The notes under the pieces: model-generated
What the model was told of the DNA's origin: nothing
Databases searched by the model: none
What the model saw: the letters and a program-made list of their open reading frames with translations, nothing else
Part shown: positions 41,142 through 49,562 of the stretch, piece after piece
Layout of the letters: each line of letters starts with the position of its first letter
Position numbering within the stretch: position 1 is the first letter of the stretch
NCBI RefSeq assembly: GCF_013415325.1
Contig: NZ_JACBYE010000012.1
Coordinates: 1 to 64,000, forward strand
Direction of reading: 5' to 3'
Source: Sanguibacter inulinus
GTDB lineage: Bacteria > Actinomycetota > Actinomycetes > Actinomycetales > Cellulomonadaceae
DNA: 64,000 nucleotides
Position numbers and translations under genes: made by a program

Positions 41142-41413
41142 GCCCGCGCGCGATCGCAGACAGCCCCGACCTGCTCGACTTCCTCGCGGAGGTCGAGCAG
41201 GCCACCGCGGCCCCGGCCGTGCACTGCATCCTGCCGAACATGTCGATCGCCTGCGGAGAAGACCTCATCGCCCTCTGCCGGCGCCGACGCGGTGACCGCG
41301 CCCGGCGCACCACGACCACCACCACCGAAACCACGTGCCCGGACTGCCTGGCCGTGGGAGACCTACGGGCGATCTCCCGGGCGATGAACGGGCAACAGGC
41401 CGGGGTGAAGTAA
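41138..41413 (+). CDS. Small hypothetical protein with CxxC-type C-terminus
   Basis: A 91-residue protein. The first 50 residues are helical (DLLDFLAEVEQATAAPAVHCILPNM), followed by a CGEDLIALCRRRRGDRARR segment and a CPDCLAVGDLRA Cys pair. It is translated from an ATG overlapping the previous stop (ATGA) and is thus coupled to the Cys-rich protein. Both together may form a metal-binding partner pair. Function unknown. Confidence 0.65.
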   Translation: MSPRAIADSPDLLDFLAEVEQATAAPAVHCILPNMSIACGEDLIALCRRRRGDRARRTTTTTTETTCPDCLAVGDLRAISRAMNGQQAGVK

Positions 41414-41450
41414 CTCCATGAACCGCGCCCGTGCGCTAGCGTCGAACCCC

Positions 41451-41503
41451 GACGCCCCTCCCAGGAATGCCCTGCCCCCTGCGGCAGACCCGGGAGGGGC
41501 GTC
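41451..41503 (+). terminator. Terminator of the Cys-rich operon
   Basis: GACGCCCCTCCC (41451-41462) pairs perfectly with GGGAGGGGCGTC (41492-41503), enclosing 29 bases, about 40 bp after the operon end. Confidence 0.8.
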
Positions 41504-41587
41504 GTCGTCACCGCACGTCGCCGGCGCGACTTGCGAGGGGGACATACCCCCTCGCGCTCCCCCGACCGTGGTCGCCCTGAGACGCCC

Positions 41588-41663
41588 CTCGCACACCTGT
41601 GGACGGCCCGAGCTCCGACGCTTCGCAACTCCACCCGCCCACAGGGGCGCGACGGGACCCACA
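41588..41663. repeat. 76-bp repeat, copy A
   Basis: This segment aligns without gaps to 55169-55244 in the same orientation with 65 of 76 matching bases (counted by eye). Its longest identical block is CTCCACCCGCCCACAG. In the opposite strand both copies could encode a peptide beginning MWVPS. The two copies enclose the 13.5-kb accessory segment. Confidence 0.8.
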
Positions 41664-41700
41664 AGTAGCCCGCACACCGGCTACCGCCCGTGCACGGTCA

Positions 41701-41994
41701 TCACGTCGAGGGCCAAGGCTCACCGGTGCCAGGGTGACGCAGCTCGGTACGCACGTCCTCACGCGAGAGCCACGTCATCCGCGTCTGTGGGTCCCGGGCG
41801 CTAGGGTGCCAACGAACCAGCACGCGATCGCGCGCAGTGCGCACGACCACACCAGGGACGACCTGCGTTGACGTCGACCAGACCAGGCGCACCAGCACCG
41901 GGATCTCGTGCGACCCCGGCCACCGGCGCACCGCACGCTCTGGCGGGGCCGCCAGAGCGTTGCGCGGAGCGATGAAGAGTCGGCCGTCAGTCAT
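41701..41994 (-). CDS. Small hypothetical protein (97 aa)
   Basis: A 97-residue basic protein starting MTDGRLFIAPRNALAAPPERA and ending in a WHPSARDPQTRMTWLSREDVRTEL segment. The pattern of strands (VLVRLVWSTSTQVVPGVVVRTARDRVLVRW) suggests a small beta-barrel. No family was recognised. A TACACT element sits 6 bp before the ATG, so a leaderless transcript is possible. Coding support is composition and internal consistency only. Confidence 0.5.
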   Translation of the reverse strand: MTDGRLFIAPRNALAAPPERAVRRWPGSHEIPVLVRLVWSTSTQVVPGVVVRTARDRVLVRWHPSARDPQTRMTWLSREDVRTELRHPGTGEPWPST

Positions 41995-42021
41995 CGAACA
42001 AGTGTACGAGTGGAACCAGTG

Positions 42022-42276
42022 TCAGTGGGCGGTGGTCTCGAGCGAGGACTCCATGCTCGAGGCGAGCTCGCCGCACTTCTGAGCGACGAAATCGGCTCCC
42101 TGCTGGTGACCGTTGGGCATGACTCCGTAGCGAGCGCCGCCGACGTCACCGAGGGTGTCGGCCAGGGTGAGAGCGATCGAGTTGGGGAAGTCGGGGTGCT
42201 TGAGCGTGAGCGCGAAGGCACGCAGCAGGTCGACGTGGTCGTGGGCGTCACTCGGATCGATCGTGATCGTTGTCAT
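42022..42276 (-). CDS. Small hypothetical protein (84 aa)
   Basis: An 84-residue acidic protein, MTTITIDPSDAHDHVDLLRAF onward, with a helical middle (FPNSIALTLADTLGDVGGARYGVMPNG). It has no Cys pair or membrane segment; a single Cys lies near the C-terminus. GGTTGAAGC precedes the ATG. It is unidentified; its small size and neighbours suggest an accessory gene. Confidence 0.55.
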   Translation of the reverse strand: MTTITIDPSDAHDHVDLLRAFALTLKHPDFPNSIALTLADTLGDVGGARYGVMPNGHQQGADFVAQKCGELASSMESSLETTAH

Positions 42277-42643
42277 GCTTCAACCGTGCCACCCAGAGCG
42301 CACGGGCGTAACACCCTACTCAGGTACACAGGGCAGAGTCCTGAGAAGCCGGCTCGCCCGTCGCTGCGCGCCCGACGAGTTGACGAAGGCCGCTGCGCGG
42401 CCGCGGTTTCCCCGAGAGGTGAGGATCGTTCCTGCCGCTCCATCATTGCCGCCGCGCCCTACGCGCAAGCAGCTGCGCTGCCGGCTCCTCCGAGACTTTC
42501 ACGGCCGCGTCGCTTCGCTCCTGACATCGACCATGAAACTCTCTCCTCCACCGCCCTACGGGTTGCACTCCAGGCGCTCAAACGGCACTGGCTCCGCTAT
42601 CAGGACGATCCCTTCACCTGACCGACACCCGCAGGAGGACCCC
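42277..42643. other. Intergenic region upstream of the NrdH-like gene
   Basis: No gene is firmly supported. The last ~100 bp contain an open frame ending 42621 (…ALKRHWLRYQDDPFT) that reads like a protein C-terminus but has no credible start. The region ends in the ribosome-binding site GCAGGAGGACCCC. Confidence 0.4.
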
Positions 42644-42877
42644 ATGACCACCAACCCCGTCACCGTCTACTCCAAGCCCGCCTGCGTACCGTGCGACGCG
42701 ACCTACCGGGCCCTCGACAAGCACGGCATCACCTACGACGTCGTCGACCTCACCCAGGACCCGACCGCTCTCGAGCTCGTGCGATCCCTCGGCTATCTCC
42801 AAGCACCCGTCGTCATCGCCGGCGACACCCACTGGTCCGGCTTCCGACCCGACCAGATCGCCACCCTCGCTGCCTAA
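42644..42877 (+). CDS. NrdH/glutaredoxin-like redoxin
   Basis: A 77-residue thioredoxin-fold redoxin with active site CVPC (residues 13-16, in YSKPACVPCDATYRALDKHG). The cis-Pro is in YLQAPVVI and the C-terminal HWSGFRPDQIATL is the NrdH-type ending that contacts thioredoxin reductase. It normally supplies electrons to class Ib ribonucleotide reductase, but no nrdEF genes are nearby, so this may be an accessory copy. ATG with GCAGGAGGACCCC. Confidence 0.9.
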   Translation: MTTNPVTVYSKPACVPCDATYRALDKHGITYDVVDLTQDPTALELVRSLGYLQAPVVIAGDTHWSGFRPDQIATLAA

Positions 42878-42918
42878 CCCACGAGCAGCCCGCGCGATCG
42901 CGTGGCAGGCTCGGAGAC

Positions 42919-43614
42919 ATGTGCGGCAGGTATGCAAGTGATATCGCGATCGACGACCTCATGGCGTTCTTCGACGCTAAGCCCGGCACTGCCTACGCCT
43001 GGGCCGGGCGGTACTCCATCGCGCCGAGCACCCGCGCACCGATCGTCCGGGAGTGGCTCGACGAGGGCGAGCTCCACCGCGACGTCGACGAAGCCCGCTG
43101 GGGCCTACGGCCAGGATGGGCCAAGGAGTCCGGCCCGCGGCCGATCAACGCGAGAATCGAGACCGCGGCGACCTCAGGCATGTTCCGCTCGTCGTTCGCC
43201 TCTCAGCGGTGCCTGGTGCCCATGACGGGCTACTACGAGTGGGAGACGACCCCGAGCGGGAAGCAGCCGCACTACATTCACGGCCCCGGACCTCTCGCGG
43301 CCGCCGGCCTCTACGCCGCGCGCAAGGACGAGGTGTCGGGGGAGTGGGCGCTATCGTACACGATCATCACTCGCGAGGCCCGCGACGCCTCCGGTGAGAT
43401 CCACGACCGCATGCCCACGTTCCTCTTGCCGGACCTGTGGGACGACTGGCTGACCCCCGACAAGCTCGACGACAAGGACGCCATGGTCGAAGCTCTGACG
43501 TCGTCGTCGGAGCAGGTCGCGGCCACGATCACCACGCACCGCGTCGACCGCAAGGTCAACAGCACGCCGAAGGCCGACCCGTCCGACCCGAGCCTCATCG
43601 CCCCGATCGACTGA
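42919..43614 (+). CDS. SOS response-associated peptidase YedK/HMCES
   Basis: A 231-residue SRAP protein that crosslinks to abasic sites in single-stranded DNA through the N-terminal Cys. The start MCGRY exposes catalytic Cys2 after Met removal. Other conserved residues are Asn in PINARIET, Glu in GYYEWE and His in IHDRMPTFL. It protects replication forks during DNA damage. It lies 42 bp downstream of the NrdH-like gene and might be co-expressed. Confidence 0.94.
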   Translation: MCGRYASDIAIDDLMAFFDAKPGTAYAWAGRYSIAPSTRAPIVREWLDEGELHRDVDEARWGLRPGWAKESGPRPINARIETAATSGMFRSSFASQRCLVPMTGYYEWETTPSGKQPHYIHGPGPLAAAGLYAARKDEVSGEWALSYTIITREARDASGEIHDRMPTFLLPDLWDDWLTPDKLDDKDAMVEALTSSSEQVAATITTHRVDRKVNSTPKADPSDPSLIAPID

Positions 43615-43658
43615 CAGGCCGGCCCACCGGCGTCAGAGGCCAGGCCTACGATCAGCCC

Positions 43659-43832
43659 GTGATCCACCTCGAAGCACCCACGCACCGCATCCCCGCAGAC
43701 AAAACCGACCGCGACGACGAGGCCGGCGCTCTGCTCACCGCCAACGGCGCGACCTACGAGGAGGCCCGCGACGCTCTCTACGACCAGGTGCCCGAGGGAT
43801 ACCGGCTCACGTGGATTCGACGGGTGAGCTGA
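43659..43832 (+). CDS. Small hypothetical protein (57 aa)
   Basis: A 57-residue protein from a GTG start, MIHLEAPTHRIPADKTDRDD onward, with a helix (GATYEEARDALYDQ) and basic C-terminus (YRLTWIRRVS). It lies 45 bp after the YedK gene on the same strand. The gene end overlaps the convergent DUF4177-like gene by 26 bp. No function assigned. Confidence 0.5.
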   Translation: MIHLEAPTHRIPADKTDRDDEAGALLTANGATYEEARDALYDQVPEGYRLTWIRRVS

Positions 43833-44022
43833 CGGGCTCTTCCTTGACCTTCATGAAGGTGTCGGTCAGCAAGCCGGCGACCTCGACGGACGTCACCAGC
43901 ACGAAGCCCTTGTTACCGAGGTACTGGAGCGCCTCCACGCGGGGTTGATCGCAGGCGGGGGACACCCACTCGCGGCGTGGGTCCAGTTGAAACGTCAAGA
44001 CGTCGTACTCCACCTGTGGCAT
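43807..44022 (-). CDS. DUF4177-like small protein
   Basis: A 71-residue protein, MPQVEYDVLTFQLDPRREW onward, followed by VEALQYLGNKGFVLVTSVEVAGLLTDTFMKVKEEP. The pattern of strand, long helix with LGNKGFELV-like core and strand resembles DUF4177 proteins. An in-frame GTG at 44031 would add three residues. Its last 26 bp overlap the end of the opposite-strand 57-residue gene. Confidence 0.65.
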   Translation of the reverse strand: MPQVEYDVLTFQLDPRREWVSPACDQPRVEALQYLGNKGFVLVTSVEVAGLLTDTFMKVKEEPVSSPVEST

Positions 44023-44085
44023 AGATCGCACCGTACCGCCCAGCGGCCTCGTGTTCTACGGCGCAGCGGGTGAGATGAGGACGTT

Positions 44086-44105
44086 CCGAAAACGATCGTT
44101 TTCGG
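44086..44105. promoter_or_regulatory. Perfect 20-bp palindrome, copy 1
   Basis: CCGAAAACGATCGTTTTCGG is a perfect palindrome. An identical copy, with the same flanking T on the left, lies at 55016-55035. Two chance occurrences of a 20-bp palindrome are very unlikely, so it is a protein-binding or recombination site. Between the copies lies a 10.9-kb cassette. Confidence 0.8.
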
Positions 44106-44220
44106 TGGTGGGGCCGGCAGTTCGTGGCAGCGGTCACCAGAAACGGTGCCCACCCGAACCTCGGTTGTGAATCGACACCATTATTGGGGCGGTCGCTTTC
44201 GTGCTAGTTCTGGCGCCCCC

Positions 44221-44242
44221 GAAACCCCGGGCGCGGGGCTTC
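44221..44242 (-). terminator. Hairpin after the TetR gene
   Basis: GAAACCCCG (44221-44229) pairs with CGGGGCTTC (44234-44242) apart from one mismatch. It lies about 40 bp downstream of the TetR stop codon on the minus strand. Confidence 0.5.
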
Positions 44243-44282
44243 ACTGAAGCGGCGGTCTTGGGCGCCCAGGCGAAGGGCGTTG

Positions 44283-44876
44283 TTAGTTGGGTGTCAGGTC
44301 GTGGAAAGCGACGTCGAGCATCTCGCGCAGGGTGCGCGTCTCGTGGTCCTCGACCCAGGCGGTCATGGCGACGTTGAGCGCGCTCAGGCTGATCTGCACG
44401 GAGACCCGGGCGCGGACTGGGACGTCTGCCCCGGTGAGTCGCTCGGTGACGATGGGTGTGAGGAGCTCGGCCCATGCCAGGTGCTTTTCGACGTTGCGAG
44501 CGCGTAGCGACGGGGTGCTCGAGAGTAGCCGGATGGCGACCTTGTCGCGCTCGGTCTGCGGGCGGCTGGCGAGCATCGCGGCATACGCGGCGCGCAAGGA
44601 CTCCATGACTGGCTCGTCCGTCGGGCGGGCTTCGAGGGCCGCCCGGACGAGCTCGCCGTTGGCCGCAAGAGTGCCGACCACCATGTCTTCCTTCGCCGGG
44701 AAGTATCTGTGCACGCTCCGGGTGGAAACCCCAGCCGCCGCCGCGACCTGCTCGACTGTGACGCACTCGAACCCGTGCTCGGCGAACAGGTCGATCGCCA
44801 CGTCGGAGAGCTGCTGGCGCACGATGTCGCGAGTGACGGCTCGAAGCCCGCCGGTTCTGGTCTTGGTCTCAGTCAC
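44283..44876 (-). CDS. TetR/AcrR-family repressor
   Basis: A 197-residue repressor. The N-terminal HTH reads VAIDLFAEHGFECVTVEQVAAAAGVSTRSVHRYFPAKEDMV. The C-terminal helical domain resembles actinobacterial TetR proteins that control drug or redox genes. A GTG start (44876) is preceded by AGGATCTCGTT. It is divergent from an aldo/keto reductase, and the palindrome between them recurs upstream of a second aldo/keto reductase at 54.9 kb, so both are likely targets. Confidence 0.9.
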   Translation of the reverse strand: MTETKTRTGGLRAVTRDIVRQQLSDVAIDLFAEHGFECVTVEQVAAAAGVSTRSVHRYFPAKEDMVVGTLAANGELVRAALEARPTDEPVMESLRAAYAAMLASRPQTERDKVAIRLLSSTPSLRARNVEKHLAWAELLTPIVTERLTGADVPVRARVSVQISLSALNVAMTAWVEDHETRTLREMLDVAFHDLTPN

Positions 44877-44900
44877 AACGAGATCCTACACCTGCCTAAC

Positions 44901-44917
44901 TTGTCAGACTCTGCCAA
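44901..44917. promoter_or_regulatory. TetR-type operator between tetR and AKR1
   Basis: TTGTCAGACTCTGCCAA is a near-perfect palindrome (TTGTCAGA-C-TCTGCCAA, 7 of 8 positions paired). It lies in the divergent promoter region and recurs with 16 of 17 identical bases at 54941-54957 in the promoter of the second aldo/keto reductase. Confidence 0.8.
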
Positions 44918-44961
44918 TCTATGCGTACACTGACGGCACAACTTCAAGAACGGACTCTCTC

Positions 44962-45888
44962 ATGCACAAGCGCATTCTCGGTCAGCAGGGCCTGACCACC
45001 TCGGCTATCGGTTACGGCGCGATGGACACCGCCTTCGGCGAAGGCGCGGAGTACGACGCCGCGTCGACCGCTGCCATCAGGCAGGCCTACGACGACGGCG
45101 TCACCTTCTTCGACACCGCGGAGCTGTATGGCTGGGGCAAGGGGGAGAGGCTGCTCGGCACTGCCCTGGCCCCGGTCCGCGACGAGGTGGCGATCGCGAC
45201 GAAGTTCGGCTTCACGCCCTCGTTCGCCCCGAACTCTCAGCCCGGCCACGTGCGAGACGTCGTCGACACCAGCCTGGGCAGCCTCGGAGTCGACCACATC
45301 GACGTGCTCTACCAGCACATCCACGATCCCGCCGTGCCGATCGAAGACGTCGTCGGAGTGATGAAGGAGTACGTCGACGCAGGCAAGGTGAAGTACCTGG
45401 GGCTGTCCAACACCACCCCCGAGAACGTCCGCAGGGCGCACGCGGTGCACCCGATCAGCGTCGTCCAGACCTCGTACTCGCTGTTCGACCGCGCGTCCGA
45501 GGAGTTCTTCCCCGTCCTCGAAGAGCTCGGGATCGGGCTCGTGGCCTACCGGCCCCTGGCCCGGGGATTCCTCACCGGCGCCGTCAAGCCTCTCGACGGA
45601 TACCCGGCGGACGACTTCCGCCGCCACAACCCTTGGTGGGCTCCGGGCAACTTCGAGGTGAACCTCGAGATCGCCGAAGAGCTAACCGTCCTCGCCGAGA
45701 GCAAGGGCGTCACGCTCGCCCAGCTGTCGCTGGCCTGGCTACTGGCTCGCAAGCCCTACATCGTCCCGATCCCAGGGTCGCGCAACGGTGCCCGCGTCGC
45801 CGAGAACGACGCGGCCTCCGAGCTGGTCCTGTCGGCCGACGACCTGACGACGATCGACCTGATCATCCCTGGCGGCGCCAGGACTTGA
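44962..45888 (+). CDS. Aldo/keto reductase (AKR1)
   Basis: A 308-residue NADPH-dependent reductase with a TIM-barrel fold. The catalytic set is visible: Asp in FFDTAELYGWG, Tyr in the same motif, Lys in IATKFGF and His in LYQHIHD. The C-terminal cofactor site is IPGSRNGARVAEN. It is closest to the AKR13-like YakC group. The N-terminus ([14 protein letters not shown]) is identical to that of the second reductase at 54 kb. It is under the adjacent TetR operator. Confidence 0.92.
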   Translation: MHKRILGQQGLTTSAIGYGAMDTAFGEGAEYDAASTAAIRQAYDDGVTFFDTAELYGWGKGERLLGTALAPVRDEVAIATKFGFTPSFAPNSQPGHVRDVVDTSLGSLGVDHIDVLYQHIHDPAVPIEDVVGVMKEYVDAGKVKYLGLSNTTPENVRRAHAVHPISVVQTSYSLFDRASEEFFPVLEELGIGLVAYRPLARGFLTGAVKPLDGYPADDFRRHNPWWAPGNFEVNLEIAEELTVLAESKGVTLAQLSLAWLLARKPYIVPIPGSRNGARVAENDAASELVLSADDLTTIDLIIPGGART

Positions 45889-45965
45889 GGGCTCGTCAGC
45901 ACGTGGGCTGCCGCGAGGGGCGCAGACAGGGTGTCTTGCCAGCGAACTCTAGACGGCCGTGGGCG

Positions 45966-48476
45966 TCAGGTGAGGTATCTGCCAGTGGGGCTGTGGGCGG
46001 TGTGGGCGATCTGGTCTGGGGTGCCGGTGGCGACGATCTGCCCGCCGGCGGTGCCGCCTCCGGGGCCCAGGTCGATGATGTGGTCGGCGTTGCGGATCAT
46101 GTCGAGGTCGTGCTCGATGATGATGACGGTCGCGCCGTGGTCGACGAGTCGTTGCAGGACGCTCAGGAGCGTGCGGATGTCGGTGGGGTGGAGCCCGATC
46201 GATGGTTCGTCGAGGACGAACAGCGTGCCGTGCTGGTCGCGGTCGATGTCGCCGGAGAGCTTGAGACGCTGCGCTTCTCCGCCGGAGAGGGCGGGGGTGG
46301 CTTCACCGAGGGTGAGGTACCCGAGCCCTAGGTCTGCGAGGACCTGCAGCCGCGAGTGTGCCTTCTTGAGGTCGGCGACAGCAGGCAGTGCTTGCTCGAT
46401 GGTGAGGCGAAGGACGGCGGGGAGGCTGAGAGCCTCAGCGTCGTCCTGCTTCGGGACTCGCAGGATGTCGTGCGCGGTGGGGTTGTAGCGGCTGCCATCA
46501 CAGGCTGTGCAGACGATGTCGACGTCGGGGAGGAACTGGACGTCGAGCGAGATCTGCCCCGTGCCGTCGCAGGTCGGGCATCGCAGCGAGCCTGTGTTGT
46601 AGGAGAAGTCTCCGGCCTTGAGCCCGCGTTCTTTCGCGTCAGGCGTGGCAGCGTAGGCGCGGCGGAGGTCGTCCAGGACGCCGCTGTAGGTGGCCACTGT
46701 GGAGCGGACGTTCACGCCGATGGGCGCTGCGTCGACGACCGCCACCGTGGTGATCCCGTCCGGTTCGACGCTCGTGACGTGTGGGGGGAGCGGGTCGCCC
46801 GCCGCGCTGGCCTGGAGGGCAGGGACGAGTCCCTCGAGGACGAGGGTTGTCTTGCCCGAGCCGGACACTCCGGTGACGGCGGTGAGTCGGCCCTTGGGGA
46901 TGTCGACGTCGAGGGCGTGGACGGTGTGGATGGGGGTGGTGGACAGGCGCAGACGACCCTCGTCGAAGACTGTTCCGGCCGCGAGGTCGGGACGTATCCG
47001 TCCTGGCGCGTCGGGGCCGAGGTAGGGGGCGATGAGGGAGTGGGGGTTGTCTGCGAGGTCGGCTACGGTGCTGGACGCGATGACAGTTCCGCCGTGCATG
47101 CCGGACCCTGGGCCGATCTCGATGAGCCAGTCCGCCTTGCTGAGCACCTGTGCGTCGTGGTCGACGACCACGACTGAGTTGCCGTCTCTGAGGAGGTTGT
47201 GGATCACGGCGATGAGCCCGTCGATGTTGGAGGGGTGCAGGCCGATGGAGGGCTCGTCGAGGACGTAGAGCACACCGGTGGTGCGGTTGCGTACGGCGCG
47301 GGAGAGCTGGACGCGTTGCCGTTCCCCGGTGGAGAGCGTGGGCGACGCGCGGTCCAGGGTGAGGTATCCGAGCCCGAGGCCGATGAGCATCTGTGCGGTC
47401 TCGACCATCTGCGTGACGATGCTTGCCGCCATCGCGGTCATGTTCTCCGGCATCTGGGTCGGGAGAGCTTGAACCCATTCGGTCACGTCGTCGAGGGTCA
47501 TAGCTGTTGCCTCGGGGAGGGTGATGCCTGCGACGAGGGTGGAGCGCGCGAGCGTGCTGAGGCGGGTGCCGTGGCAGTCGGGGCAGGTCTGCACGCTCAG
47601 GAAGCCTCTGATCCGTCCCAGACCCTTCTCCGTCTCGGCCTTCCTGAGTGCCTCGACGACGGACTGGTGGGCGTTGCGGTAGGTGGCGTTGAGCTCGAAC
47701 AGCTTCCCGCTCTTCGAGGGGTAGAGGATCACCCGCTTCTCTTCTGGCCCGGCAAGTACGGTCTCGCGTTCGGCTGCGGTGAGGTCACGGAAGGGCACGT
47801 CGGTGCGGACTCCCATCTCGGCGACGACCTTCGCGTTCGCGACGAGCCCGAACATCGCCCATGGGGCCACGGCGCCGTCGTCGATGCTGAGCGACTCGTC
47901 AGGGACGAGCGTGCTGTCGTCGACGTCGCGGACGATGCCGGTCCCCTCGCACCGCGGGCACGCCCCCTCGCTGTTGAACGCGAAGGACTCGGCGCTGGGA
48001 GGGCCGAACACGACGTCGCAGACGGGGCACGTCAGCGGCAGGTCCAGCGCCACGTCGATCGTCGGGTCGAGGCGGTGCCCGTTGGGGCACTGGTGGTGCC
48101 CGAGACGGGAGAAGATCAGGCGCACGCTGTTGAGGAGCTCTGTCGACGTGCCGAACGTCGAGCGCACGCCCGGTATCGCGGGCCGTTGCCGCAAAGCAAG
48201 AGCCGACGGCACGTGCTCGACGCTGTCGACTGCGGCCCGCGCGGACTGGGTGAGGCGCCGCCGCGTGTAGGTCGACAGCGCCTCTAGGTACCGCCGTGAC
48301 CCTTCCGCATACAGGACGCCCAGTGCGAGGGAGGACTTTCCGGACCCCGAGACGCCGGCGATCGAGACCAGCCTGTTCAGCGGGACGTCGACGTCGACGT
48401 CACGGAGGTTGTTGACGCGAGCGCCGCGCACACGGATCACGTCGGGCACGGGGTGGTCGGCACGGCTTGGTGTCAT
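45966..48476 (-). CDS. UvrA-like ATPase (excinuclease ABC subunit A paralogue)
   Basis: An 836-residue twin-ABC ATPase. First Walker A is GVSGSGKSS, second GVSGSGKTT; signatures are LSTGERQRVQLSRAV and LSGGEAQRLKLSG; both switch regions end VVDHD and IIEHD. Zinc-binding CxxC pairs occur at CPVCD, CPRCEGTG, CPDCHGTR, CPTCDGTG and CTACDGSR. It is shorter than UvrA1 (about 950) and fits the UvrA2/DrrC-like group, linked to resistance to DNA-binding drugs. The ATG at 48476 has CGAGGAACCGTGACC upstream; a GTG two codons earlier is possible. Confidence 0.92.
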   Translation of the reverse strand: MTPSRADHPVPDVIRVRGARVNNLRDVDVDVPLNRLVSIAGVSGSGKSSLALGVLYAEGSRRYLEALSTYTRRRLTQSARAAVDSVEHVPSALALRQRPAIPGVRSTFGTSTELLNSVRLIFSRLGHHQCPNGHRLDPTIDVALDLPLTCPVCDVVFGPPSAESFAFNSEGACPRCEGTGIVRDVDDSTLVPDESLSIDDGAVAPWAMFGLVANAKVVAEMGVRTDVPFRDLTAAERETVLAGPEEKRVILYPSKSGKLFELNATYRNAHQSVVEALRKAETEKGLGRIRGFLSVQTCPDCHGTRLSTLARSTLVAGITLPEATAMTLDDVTEWVQALPTQMPENMTAMAASIVTQMVETAQMLIGLGLGYLTLDRASPTLSTGERQRVQLSRAVRNRTTGVLYVLDEPSIGLHPSNIDGLIAVIHNLLRDGNSVVVVDHDAQVLSKADWLIEIGPGSGMHGGTVIASSTVADLADNPHSLIAPYLGPDAPGRIRPDLAAGTVFDEGRLRLSTTPIHTVHALDVDIPKGRLTAVTGVSGSGKTTLVLEGLVPALQASAAGDPLPPHVTSVEPDGITTVAVVDAAPIGVNVRSTVATYSGVLDDLRRAYAATPDAKERGLKAGDFSYNTGSLRCPTCDGTGQISLDVQFLPDVDIVCTACDGSRYNPTAHDILRVPKQDDAEALSLPAVLRLTIEQALPAVADLKKAHSRLQVLADLGLGYLTLGEATPALSGGEAQRLKLSGDIDRDQHGTLFVLDEPSIGLHPTDIRTLLSVLQRLVDHGATVIIIEHDLDMIRNADHIIDLGPGGGTAGGQIVATGTPDQIAHTAHSPTGRYLT

Positions 48477-48566
48477 GGTCACGGTTCCTCGGCGAGTCGG
48501 TGGTCGCGGTGCGTACGGGGCAAGTTGGGCGTCAGGTGGTCTTGGTCGGACGGGTGTCGCTGCGGG

Positions 48567-49562
48567 TCACGACGTGGGGAGGACGACGACGTACTTGCCG
48601 GGCTGGTGGCGGGACTCGAGGTTGCGGTGCGCGTCGGCGACCTTCTCCAGTCCTTCGAAGGTCCCGGCGATGACGATGTTCAGAGTGCCCGCTTCGATGG
48701 CCTGCAGGTAGCGTCCCAGCGCGTCGGCGGGGAGGTCTGTCGCTTCGCCCGCATAGCTGGTGAGGTGAACCCCGGTGGGGATGGTGAACGGGTCGAAGTC
48801 AGGGATGGTCCAGCTCCCGCTGAGCGCACCGACGAAGCAGACCGTCCCACCGGAGCGGGTCACGGACAACGTGGCAGGAAGGGCCGGCGCGCCGACGAGC
48901 TCGAGGGCAGCGTCGAGACCGTCGGGCGCGATCGCGCGGATCGCCTCTGGCAGAGTCTCGTCGTCGACGAGGACATGGTCCGCGCCGACGCCTGTGAGCA
49001 GCTCCGCTCGGGCGGGGTTGCGGGTGGTAGCGAAGACCGTGGCACCTAGCTGGTGGGCGACCGCGACCGCGGTGAGTCCCACGGTGGACGTAGCGCCGTG
49101 GATGAGGACGCTCTGGCCGGCCTGCAGCGCGAGCCCTGTGATGAGCACGCCGTGCGCGGTCTGCAGCATCTCGGGAAGGCTTCCGACGACGTCCCATCCC
49201 AGGGCGGTGTCGAACGGGATCACGTTGGCCGCATCGACGACGGTGTACTCGGCGTAGCTGCCGTCGATGGTGCGCCCGAGGCCGCCCATCATGGTGGCGA
49301 CCTTCTGGCCAGGGGCAAGGTCGACGCCTGCACCGACCGCATCCACGACCCCGACAGCTTCGATGCCCAGGACCCGGGGGAAGGAGAAGTCGGGGCCAGA
49401 CTCTCCCTGGCGGCTCGTGACCTCGGACTCGTTGACCCCGAACGCCCTCACACGCAGACGCACCCACCCGGGACGCACCTCGGGGACGGGGACGTCAGTG
49501 ATGGGGAGATCGTCGATGTCGACGGGGCCCGTGAGGCGGATCGCGCGCATCGTGTCAGGCAT
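48567..49562 (-). CDS. Zinc-binding dehydrogenase / quinone oxidoreductase (MDR family)
   Basis: A 331-residue NADPH-dependent quinone oxidoreductase-like protein without the structural zinc lobe. Features are GVNESEVTSRQGESGPDFSFPRVLGIEAVGVVDAVG and the cofactor motif HGATSTVGLTAVAVAHQLGATVFATTR. The ATG at 49562 has a strong ribosome-binding site (GAAGGAGCAGACCC), so it can be made as a separate protein. However, its frame is continuous with the upstream TetR, so a fused product is also encoded. Confidence 0.88.
   Translation of the reverse strand: MPDTMRAIRLTGPVDIDDLPITDVPVPEVRPGWVRLRVRAFGVNESEVTSRQGESGPDFSFPRVLGIEAVGVVDAVGAGVDLAPGQKVATMMGGLGRTIDGSYAEYTVVDAANVIPFDTALGWDVVGSLPEMLQTAHGVLITGLALQAGQSVLIHGATSTVGLTAVAVAHQLGATVFATTRNPARAELLTGVGADHVLVDDETLPEAIRAIAPDGLDAALELVGAPALPATLSVTRSGGTVCFVGALSGSWTIPDFDPFTIPTGVHLTSYAGEATDLPADALGRYLQAIEAGTLNIVIAGTFEGLEKVADAHRNLESRHQPGKYVVVLPTS

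Noticed and set aside
42503-42621. Gene fragment with a protein-like C-terminus (ALKRHWLRYQDDPFT)
   Set aside because: No start codon with ribosome-binding site and random-looking sequence upstream; may be a decayed gene end but cannot be supported.
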